Below, in pieces: positions 7,330 through 12,922 of a stretch of DNA of 19,432 bases; positions within the stretch are counted from its first letter, which is position 1, and each line of letters begins with the position of its first letter. Position numbers and translations under genes: made by a program. This DNA is from Verrucomicrobiota bacterium (lineage in GTDB: Bacteria; Verrucomicrobiota; Verrucomicrobiia; Opitutales; Seribacteraceae): contig JACNJI010000273.1 in assembly GCA_014382645.1 (NCBI GenBank), positions 1-19,432 on the forward strand, given 5' to 3'. The notes beneath the pieces are model-generated. The model worked only from the letters and a program-made list of their open reading frames with translations, did no database searches and was not told the origin of the DNA.

Positions 7330-7488
7330 TCAATGATGAGCCGTCGGTGAATGATCCACCACGGATGCTATAAAGAGCTTCGATGCGGCAATACCCAAAA
7401 TCACAACCGCAAACATTAATACCGGAACGAGAAGGATCGGAAGTCGAAACTTCGTGTGTCCAATTATGGGATCATCTATAAAATCCAT
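7330..7488 (-). CDS. 52-residue single-span membrane protein
   Basis: A small ORF from ATG (7488-7486) to TGA (7332-7330). The product has a short acidic/basic head (MDFIDDPIIGHTKFR), one strongly hydrophobic segment at about residues 16-35 (LPILLVPVLMFAVVILGIAA), then SKLFIASVVDHSPTAHH. The layout is one transmembrane helix with a short His-containing tail. Its stop overlaps the GAGGA ribosome site of the CDGSH gene, so the two look like a bicistronic unit. A weak purine-rich AAAGAAAG precedes the start. I do not recognise the family; an accessory subunit tethering or helping the iron-sulfur protein is speculation. Coding potential rests on the clean transmembrane pattern and the tight spacing. 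Confidence 0.6.
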   Translation of the reverse strand: MDFIDDPIIGHTKFRLPILLVPVLMFAVVILGIAASKLFIASVVDHSPTAHH

Positions 7489-7510
7489 GCTTTCTTTGTG
7501 GTTGAATCCG

Positions 7511-7533
7511 TCCTTCTGGTCAACCCAGAAGGA
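7511..7533. promoter_or_regulatory. Perfect 9-bp inverted repeat in a divergent intergenic region
   Basis: TCCTTCTGG (7511-7519) and CCAGAAGGA (7525-7533) form a perfect stem with a five-base loop. It sits 23 bases upstream of the small membrane protein ATG (minus strand) and 77 bases upstream of the pseudogene start (plus strand). No T-tract follows on either strand. It could be an operator or a leader hairpin for the small membrane protein/CDGSH unit. Confidence 0.4.
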
Positions 7534-7609
7534 ATATTGAAGTGCTTGACCGTAAAGATAAATTCGTAAGTCTGTTAAAAGTAAGTTTTTTCAAATAACA
7601 TATCTTGAC

Positions 7610-8526
7610 ATGACCTGAGCATTCTCTCGTCGCTGTTTCCTTACCACTAAGGTTTCCGGAGTTGTATCTGTAGCGTTATCCTCATCTCTATCGGCAAAGA
7701 AAAAGAATGAACCATGGATCCGCATTTCTTTATTCCAATGGTCGCTTCTTAAATCACTGGTTCGTGGGTGTGAATAAGGTCATAGGCAACCTCGACTTCG
7801 CGGCTAAGGCAAAAAAAGATTTCGAAATTGAGGCCGTGGAATACTTAAATCAGTTCTCCCAGGATAAGGCGAAAGACAAGAAATACCTAGAGGAAATAAA
7901 GAAGCGATCGAAGGGCTCGGGAGTCACAGACTTGCTTATTATGATTTATGGCGAGGGCAACCTTGGCGAACCGGATGAGAATACCCGATGCAAGGTTATA
8001 GAGAATCATTACAAATGGGTGGATGCGCTAAATTCCTCCGTGGTCACTCCATCCGTGTAAATGCTCGCTTCAAGGAAAGCTATGACGAACAAGTGAAATT
8101 CGCTACGGACGGGCTCGCTTAACCATATATGGAGACAAGCACGGTATCAAACTTATCGCGGAAAACCATGGCGGACTCTGCTACAACGGGCAAGTGGTTT
8201 GCCACGGTCATCAAGAGCGTCAACGATGCCCGAAGTGGCACCCTTCCCGACTTTGGGAACTTTCGCCTAAAAGGAGACGAATGGTACGATCGCTACGAAG
8301 GAGTGCGCGAACTGTTGCCGTTCGCGAAGACCGTGGGTGCTAAATCCCACGATTTCGACATCAAGGGCAACGAAACAAAAACCGACTATCTCAAGATGAT
8401 GAAAACAGTAAAGGCGGCAAGGTATCGCGGTTGGGTCGGTATTGAGTACGAAGGGGAGTATCTGAAGACGCAGGTATTCTCGCGACAAAGAAGCTGCTGG
8501 AGAAAGTAAGAAAAGAGCTCGCCTAA
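7610..8526 (+). pseudogene. Decayed Tat-exported sugar-phosphate isomerase/epimerase-like gene
   Basis: A gene remnant of about 305 codons read across changing frames. From ATG 7610: Met-Thr, an in-frame TGA (7616-7618), then AFSRRCFLTT...VALSSSLSA, a twin-arginine signal peptide, then [13 protein letters not shown], a usual start of the barrel. A frame change near 7765-7785 leads to [20 protein letters not shown] and [20 protein letters not shown], ending ENHYKWVDA. Loss of one base near 8027 continues [15 protein letters not shown]...ATDGLA, then TAA (8120-8122). A shift restores YGDKHGIKLIAENHGGLCYNG. An extra base near 8191-8194 gives WFATVIKSVNDARSGTLPDFGNF...GAKSHDFDIKGNETKTDY...GIEYEG. 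A last shift near 8463-8473 gives GILATKKLLEKVRKELA and TAA at 8524. The pieces match the order of the COG1082 TIM-barrel family. At least five frame changes and two stops rule out a working protein. Confidence 0.85.
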
Positions 8527-8546
8527 GGAGCACCCATTACTTCCAG

Positions 8547-9581
8547 TTATTCCACCACCCAAGAATCCGAGCCGGTGAGAAGGGCTTGGAGATCGCCTTC
8601 GCCTTGCTTTGACTGGGAGGCCGCCAACTGCTGGGTAAGGGCATTCTCGTAGGTTTCCCGACCTTCTAGTTGGCGAAAAATACCAAATGGCGTCGGAAAC
8701 GTCGGATAATTCAACTGGGAAAGCAATGCCGGATAGGCCGGATTGGACGTTTTGGGGTTGTGAACCAAAAGATCGCTCTCGCTGACGCCATCTTCACCTA
8801 AAGTGACAACTTCGGGATCAAAACCATTTACTCGAATTCCCTTGTTGCGTTCGGCTCCAAAAAGCAACGGCTTACCTTCTTCCAAAAACAGGCTTTGTTC
8901 GCTCTTGCCCTCTCTCCCTGTTACAGGTTCCCATGTTTTGTTGTTATATATTACGCAATTCTGAAGGATTTCGATGAATGAGGTACCTTTGTGAGCATGG
9001 GCAGCCTTAAAAGTCTCCACCATGTGCTTCATATCGGTGTCACTAGTACGAGCCACAAAGGTAGACTCGCTTCCTAGTGCAAAGAGAAGCGGGTTAACGG
9101 GGTAGTCTATCGAACCGAAAGGCGTACTCTTCGTCTTTTTCCCAACCTCGGAAGTGGGACTGTATTGGCCTTTGGTCAGTCCATATATGCGGTTATTGAA
9201 AAGCAGTACGTTTACATCAGGGTTCCTCCGGAGGAGATGAAGGAGGTGATTGCCGCCAATGGAGAGACCGTCGCCATCGCCCGTCACCAGCCAAACGGAG
9301 AGTTCCGGGTTGGAGACCTTCACGCCTGTGGCAACGGTAGGTGCTCGTCCATGAATGGTATGAAAACCATAAGTATTCATGTAATAAGGAAACCGACTGG
9401 AGCAGCCAATCCCGCTGACGACCACAAAATTTTCCTTCGGTACTCCAAGCTCGGGGAAGGTGCGCTGTATGGCGTTGAGAATAGCGTAATCGCCACAACC
9501 CGGGCACCACCGGACATCGTTGGGTGCAACAAAATCTTTTTTATTAAGAGCGTGTTCCTCTTTGGGCAGAGCCGTTTTCAT
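8547..9581 (-). CDS. korB: 2-oxoacid:ferredoxin oxidoreductase, beta subunit
   Basis: Thiamine-pyrophosphate subunit of a 2-oxoacid (most likely 2-oxoglutarate):ferredoxin oxidoreductase, which makes the acyl-CoA and reduced ferredoxin with the alpha subunit. The 344-residue product has VRWCPGCGDY (23-32) and SGIGCS, with C26, C29, C60 and C209 (QNCVIYN) matching the four [4Fe-4S] ligands of the family. GDGDG (101-105) and NNRIYGLTKGQ (129-139) form the TPP/Mg site. The C-terminal part from about 290 (TFPTPFGIFRQ onward) is a usual extension of bacterial KorB. It starts 21 bases after korA, so the two form an operon. No Shine-Dalgarno site is seen. It ends 20 bases from the convergent pseudogene end, with no terminator between. 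Confidence 0.95.
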   Translation of the reverse strand: MKTALPKEEHALNKKDFVAPNDVRWCPGCGDYAILNAIQRTFPELGVPKENFVVVSGIGCSSRFPYYMNTYGFHTIHGRAPTVATGVKVSNPELSVWLVTGDGDGLSIGGNHLLHLLRRNPDVNVLLFNNRIYGLTKGQYSPTSEVGKKTKSTPFGSIDYPVNPLLFALGSESTFVARTSDTDMKHMVETFKAAHAHKGTSFIEILQNCVIYNNKTWEPVTGREGKSEQSLFLEEGKPLLFGAERNKGIRVNGFDPEVVTLGEDGVSESDLLVHNPKTSNPAYPALLSQLNYPTFPTPFGIFRQLEGRETYENALTQQLAASQSKQGEGDLQALLTGSDSWVVE

Positions 9582-9602
9582 CGTGATGGCGAAAGAATGT
9601 AA

Positions 9603-11447
9603 TTAGCGAATCGTTTCAATTATCTTATTACTCAGCTCAGAAACCTTGAAAGGTTGACCCTGCACCTTTGAATAAGAAATTGCATCGATGAGATACTTCG
9701 AACGGATCAAGAGGCTCAGTTGCCCCATGTTCAGTTCAGGAATCAGAACTTTTTTGAACCTGGAGAGGATATCACCCAAATCGTTGGGAAAGGGATTCAG
9801 ATTGCGGAGATGTAGACTGCTGACCGAAAAACCTTCGGTTCGTAAGTTGCGAACCGAAGAAGTAATTGCGCCATAAGTGCCGCCCCAGCCAAGAACCAGA
9901 AGTTCTCCGCCTTCAGCATCGCCAAACAACTCGGATGGCGGGAGGGAGTTGGCGATGGCATTGACCTTGTCTGCCCTTAGTCGCGTCATCTCTTCATGGT
10001 TGTTGGGATCATAACTGACGCCGCCTTCCTCATTTTTTTCCAAACCGCCAACTCGATGCTCCAATCCGGCTTGCCCGGGGATAGCCTGCTCGCGAGCAAG
10101 GGTGGAAGGGTCTCGCTTATAAACAACGTACTCTTTACTTGAATCGGCAAACGGAACCTCAAGATCAGGCAGGTCGGAAACATTCGGTACCAGCCAAGGT
10201 TCAGCTCCATTAGCGATATAAAGATCGCTCAAGAGAATGACGGGCGTTTTGTATGTAATGGCTATTCTTGCCGCCTCGATAGCGCAATCAAAGCAATCGG
10301 AAGAAGAATGGGCGGCGATAATGGGGATCGGACTGTCGCCATTTCGAGAAAACATGCTTTGCAAAAGATCGCTCTGCTCGTTTTTAGTAGGCAAACCCGT
10401 GCTTGGACCACCACGCTGAATGTTGCAAATGATCAAGGGCAATTCAGTAATCGAAGCCAAACCAATAAACTCGCTCTTTAGGCACATTCCCGGACCACTG
10501 GTGGCGCATACAGAAAGCTTGCCTGTAAAACTAGCGCCCAAGGCCATGCCCATGGCAGCAATTTCGTCTTCGGCTTGAATTGTCTTTACGCCAAAATGCT
10601 TGAGTGCGGAAAGACCTTCCAGGATCGGAGATGCAGGGGTTATGGGATAACCTGCGTAGACTAATTCGCGCTTGGATTGCTTAGATGCAGCGACTAACCC
10701 GTATACCAATGCCTCGTTCCCTGAAATTTTACGGTAAACACCTGAATCAAAGGGAGCCTTGATGATTTGGTAACGATTTCGGGCCGATTCCATCGTGTCG
10801 CCCAAGTTGAAACCGGCTTTGAGCGCAAGTGTATTAGCCTCTGCTAAGTCCGGCAGGCGCTTGCCCCACTTGTCTTGAAAGAACTTGAGAGTGGGGTCTA
10901 AGGGACGTCCGTACACATAGTACATGAAGCCGAGAGCGAAGAAATTCTTGCAACGTGCCTTGTCCGTAGGCTTGAGAGGGCTTTCGGAAAGCGCTTCCTT
11001 CGTCAAGCTCGTGAAATCAATCTCTACAAGATGATATTTATTCCGCAAGTCCTCGTCTTCCAGCGGATTAGTTTCATAACCCGCCTTGGCCAAGTTCATC
11101 TTTTTAAAGGCTGCCGTATTGACTACCAGCATGCCGCCAGCCGGCAAATCGGCTAAATTCGACTTGAGAGCAGCCGGATTCATGGCGACAAGTGCATCGG
11201 GTTCGTCGCCGGGTGTAAGAATTTCCCGGCTACCGAACTGTACCTGAAAACCGGAAACACCCGCCAAGGTTCCAGCGGGGGCTCGAATTTCAGCAGGGAA
11301 ATCAGGCAATGTGGCAATGTCGTTTCCGGCAAATGCACTACTGTCCGTAAAGCGTTCACCCACAGTCTGCATACCGTCACCGGAATCACCCGCGAAACGG
11401 ACGACCGCCGACTCGATTTCAATAAAACTATCTTTGGCTTGAGCCAT
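9603..11447 (-). CDS. korA: 2-oxoacid:ferredoxin oxidoreductase, alpha subunit with fused gamma domain
   Basis: Partner of KorB. From ATG 11447 the product has 614 residues; a TTG at 11462 would add five. The N-terminal gamma-type domain (about 10-190) carries FAGDSGDGMQTVG and the PDFPAEIRAPAGTLAGVSGFQV stretch typical of fused alpha subunits. The alpha domain follows (about 225-600) with AGYPITPASPILE, QAEDEIAAMGMALGASFTG, SGPGMCLKSEFIGLA and RGGPSTGLPTKNEQSDLL, then the C-terminal transketolase-like domain with LVLGWGGTYGAI. Fused gamma-alpha plus a separate beta is the common arrangement for 2-oxoglutarate-specific KorAB in aerobic and microaerobic bacteria, where it can replace the dehydrogenase complex of the TCA cycle. 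Substrate choice is inferred, since pyruvate enzymes are similar. A 14-base palindrome lies about 100 bases upstream. Confidence 0.94.
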   Translation of the reverse strand: MAQAKDSFIEIESAVVRFAGDSGDGMQTVGERFTDSSAFAGNDIATLPDFPAEIRAPAGTLAGVSGFQVQFGSREILTPGDEPDALVAMNPAALKSNLADLPAGGMLVVNTAAFKKMNLAKAGYETNPLEDEDLRNKYHLVEIDFTSLTKEALSESPLKPTDKARCKNFFALGFMYYVYGRPLDPTLKFFQDKWGKRLPDLAEANTLALKAGFNLGDTMESARNRYQIIKAPFDSGVYRKISGNEALVYGLVAASKQSKRELVYAGYPITPASPILEGLSALKHFGVKTIQAEDEIAAMGMALGASFTGKLSVCATSGPGMCLKSEFIGLASITELPLIICNIQRGGPSTGLPTKNEQSDLLQSMFSRNGDSPIPIIAAHSSSDCFDCAIEAARIAITYKTPVILLSDLYIANGAEPWLVPNVSDLPDLEVPFADSSKEYVVYKRDPSTLAREQAIPGQAGLEHRVGGLEKNEEGGVSYDPNNHEEMTRLRADKVNAIANSLPPSELFGDAEGGELLVLGWGGTYGAITSSVRNLRTEGFSVSSLHLRNLNPFPNDLGDILSRFKKVLIPELNMGQLSLLIRSKYLIDAISYSKVQGQPFKVSELSNKIIETIR

Positions 11448-11544
11448 AGCAACAATGGGCAACGAAAAGTCAGATTAGCAGACGAAGTGAGCGAACAAAA
11501 TAGTTACAATTTACATATTCCGAAATGTAGCTTTTTTGCAGTAA

Positions 11545-11558
11545 TTTCAAGCTTGAAA
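11545..11558. promoter_or_regulatory. 14-bp perfect palindrome upstream of korAB
   Basis: TTTCAAGCTTGAAA reads the same on both strands. It lies 98 bases upstream of the korA ATG, in the only sizable gap on that side, and so could be a dimeric regulator's operator. TTGAAA on the minus strand at its edge could alternatively be a -35 element, but no matching -10 was found. Significance is untested. Confidence 0.3.
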
Positions 11559-11562
11559 ACAA

Positions 11563-11592
11563 GATTTTCGTGATCTCGCACGAGAAAAGATC
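11563..11592 (-). terminator. Weak hairpin at the end of the oxygenase gene
   Basis: On the minus strand GAT-TTTTC-TCGTG can pair with CACGA-AAA-ATC around CGAGAT, overlapping the oxygenase TGA (11593-11591). An alternative stem is TCTCG/CGAGA. It is followed by CTTGTTTTC rather than a clean T-tract, so it is a weak terminator candidate between the oxygenase and korA. Confidence 0.3.
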
Positions 11593-12187
11593 AAGGGACC
11601 TCAGCCCCAAATGTTTCCATCCGGAAGATTGGCAGAGGAAAAGCGAATAAATTGAACGCCATGGAGATGCGTTTTCCGGATGCATAATTTCTTCGTACAC
11701 CGTGGCGCAGCACCGAAGGGAACAGGATTAAAACTCCTGTTTCAGGAGCAAGAGTTAAGTCCTCCGCTCCTTCGGACCTGAAGAAGAGTTCACCTGAATC
11801 AATAGGCGTATTAAGATAGTAAACACCGGAAACCACAGAATCTCGGGCATGATTGTGTACGCCGGTACTCTCTCCGGTGGCAGCAAGGTTAAACCAGAAA
11901 GGCGGGTGCTCAAGTCCAGAGGGTGGATCGTACAACGCCACCAACGGATCCCCATAAAGGTTCACCGCCAAATCCCGTGCAGGACGTACAATGTCGCGAA
12001 CACTGGGAACCTTTTCTATGGGTAGGTAGGAATTTTCCCATCGTCCGCCAATCTTGTGAGAAAAAGAAAAGTCTTTCATTCCAGCATGCAATTCATGCAA
12101 CAAACGAGAAGTTCGTTGAGCGTGATCGGGCAAATGCCCCCGAAAAATGTCTCTTCCGGCAAACGACAACTTTTCGAATCCTTCCAT
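11591..12187 (-). CDS. Putative 2OG-Fe(II) oxygenase
   Basis: A 198-residue protein with the pattern of the small 2-oxoglutarate/Fe(II) oxygenase family related to TIGR02466/prolyl 4-hydroxylase folds: TGVHNHARDSVVSGVYYL (about 109-125), DSGELFF, then GVLILFPSVLRHGVRRN and KRISMAFNLF (172-181). In this fold the first ligand group is the HxH/HxD in the SGVYYL strand (H111, H113), the distal ligand is H162 before the GV strand, and R173 holds the 2OG carboxylate; these assignments are inferred. The substrate is unknown; relatives hydroxylate proteins or small molecules. Start ATG 12187 lies 11 bases after the stop of the DUF985 cupin, so they are co-transcribed. A GGAGG exists, but 17 bases from the ATG, which is too far for normal use. 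Confidence 0.8.
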   Translation of the reverse strand: MEGFEKLSFAGRDIFRGHLPDHAQRTSRLLHELHAGMKDFSFSHKIGGRWENSYLPIEKVPSVRDIVRPARDLAVNLYGDPLVALYDPPSGLEHPPFWFNLAATGESTGVHNHARDSVVSGVYYLNTPIDSGELFFRSEGAEDLTLAPETGVLILFPSVLRHGVRRNYASGKRISMAFNLFAFPLPIFRMETFGAEVP

Positions 12188-12198
12188 GGAATTGGAAA

Positions 12199-12678
12199 TT
12201 ATTTCCTCCCCAAACGCAGCAAGAGCTCGGTTTGCTCGGGAAAACTTTCACAAAAGCCATCAATATCGCCCCAAGTGAAATCGGCAAAATCGAACCCCGG
12301 AAAGACTGAACAACCAATAAGGCACCATTCACCGACGTTACAAAGCTCAGCCGCAAAAGTGGTTTGGGCTGGAATCGTGAATTGTGGTTTAGCGCCTGTA
12401 GACATTTCAGGTCCAAGAGTTTGGCTCACATAACCATCAACCCCAAACATATGTACCTGTAGACCGCAACCGGCGTGAAAGAACCAGGTCTCGTCGCTCC
12501 TCAAATGATGCCAAGCCGAGTATTCATTCCCAGCTAGCAAATAGTAAATGCAAGAACCCAGTGCACGTGCACCATGTGGCGTGGGAATTTTACTACTTGA
12601 TTCAAAAGTCCGGCGAAACCAACCACCTTCAGGATGCCGTTCCAATTCAAGGCTTTCGATGACTTCCCTGGCGGTCAT
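12199..12678 (-). CDS. DUF985 cupin-fold protein
   Basis: A 159-residue protein of the DUF985 (Cupin_5) family. It shows the ordered motifs HPEGGWFRRTFES (15-27), IYYLL, SAWHHLRSDETWFFHAG (54-70), IPAQTTFAAEL and the closing WCLIGCSVFPGFDFADF (118-134). In cupins the HH...E...H set (H57, H58, E63, H68) is the usual metal site, so a metal-dependent isomerase or binding role is likely; no substrate is established for the family. Its ATG is only 18 bases beyond the CCA end of tRNA-Pro on the same strand, so it may be transcribed from the tRNA promoter. No Shine-Dalgarno site is present. The oxygenase gene follows 11 bases later. Confidence 0.9.
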   Translation of the reverse strand: MTAREVIESLELERHPEGGWFRRTFESSSKIPTPHGARALGSCIYYLLAGNEYSAWHHLRSDETWFFHAGCGLQVHMFGVDGYVSQTLGPEMSTGAKPQFTIPAQTTFAAELCNVGEWCLIGCSVFPGFDFADFTWGDIDGFCESFPEQTELLLRLGRK

Positions 12679-12696
12679 TATTCAAGTGAGCAGGAA

Positions 12697-12774
12697 TGGT
12701 CGGGACGGAGAGATTCGAACTCTCGGCCTCCTGCTCCCAAAGCAGGCGCGCTAACCAGACTACGCTACGTCCCG
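12697..12774 (-). tRNA. tRNA-Pro (anticodon TGG)
   Basis: Read on the minus strand, the acceptor CGGGACG pairs with CGTCCCG, followed by A and an encoded CCA (12699-12697). The anticodon arm CCTGC-TTTGGGA-GCAGG gives anticodon TGG, and the T arm is GAGAG-TTCGAAT-CTCTC. It would read CCA and, by wobble, other Pro codons. The next gene, a cupin, starts 18 bases downstream. Confidence 0.96.
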
Positions 12775-12788
12775 AAACAAAGAAATAA

Positions 12789-12816
12789 ATGATAGATATT
12801 TCAAGGAGACAAGCAA
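12789..12816 (-). promoter_or_regulatory. Putative promoter of tRNA-Pro
   Basis: On the minus strand TTGCTT (12816-12811), a 16-base spacer, and TATCAT (12794-12789; five of six -10 matches) lie 14 bases before the tRNA 5' end. This position suits a tRNA promoter with a short processed leader. The -35 matches only partly. Confidence 0.4.
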
Positions 12817-12833
12817 AGCAATTCCAATCAATC

Positions 12834-12861
12834 TTCAAAATATTGATCGTTCAGTCATAAT
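12834..12861 (+). promoter_or_regulatory. Putative sigma70-type promoter of metH
   Basis: TTCAAA (12834-12839), a 16-base spacer and CATAAT (12856-12861) match four and five consensus positions. Transcription would start near 12868, placing the perfect inverted repeat at 12881-12916 inside the metH leader. Prediction by eye only. Confidence 0.35.
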
Positions 12862-12880
12862 CATCGTTTGGGTTTGCCAA

Positions 12881-12916
12881 AAACGCATCAACGCATCATG
12901 ATATGTTGATGCGTTT
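12881..12916 (+). promoter_or_regulatory. Perfect 12-bp inverted repeat abutting the metH start
   Basis: AAACGCATCAAC (12881-12892) and GTTGATGCGTTT (12905-12916) are perfect complements separated by 12 bases that contain a second GCATCA, so a shorter hairpin with the same right arm is also possible. Only AAAAAG separates the repeat from the metH ATG at 12923, so an RNA hairpin would cover the ribosome landing site. As DNA it could be an operator for a dimeric methionine or S-adenosylhomocysteine regulator. Read on the minus strand it is followed by TTTTT and would look like an intrinsic terminator. No known SAM, SAH or cobalamin riboswitch consensus was recognised. Confidence 0.6.
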
Positions 12917-12922
12917 AAAAAG

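Noticed and set aside
7089..7373. 94-codon plus-strand ORF
   Set aside because: Antisense to the CDGSH protein and the small membrane protein; the minus-strand reading has two exact CDGSH motifs.
7707..8509. Two separate short genes (117 and 126 codons)
   Set aside because: Both are fragments of one TIM-barrel gene in different frames; further conserved pieces lie between, before and after them.
7610..8526. Programmed frameshifting to make a functional protein
   Set aside because: At least five frame changes plus two stops in about 300 codons, with no slippery sites recognised; decay or local sequence error is far simpler.
9165..9602. 145-codon plus-strand ORF opposite korB
   Set aside because: Shadow of korB, whose Cys and TPP motifs are all intact.
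12862..12922. SAH, SAM or cobalamin riboswitch upstream of metH
   Set aside because: The leader is too short and lacks the known consensus elements; only a simple inverted repeat is seen.
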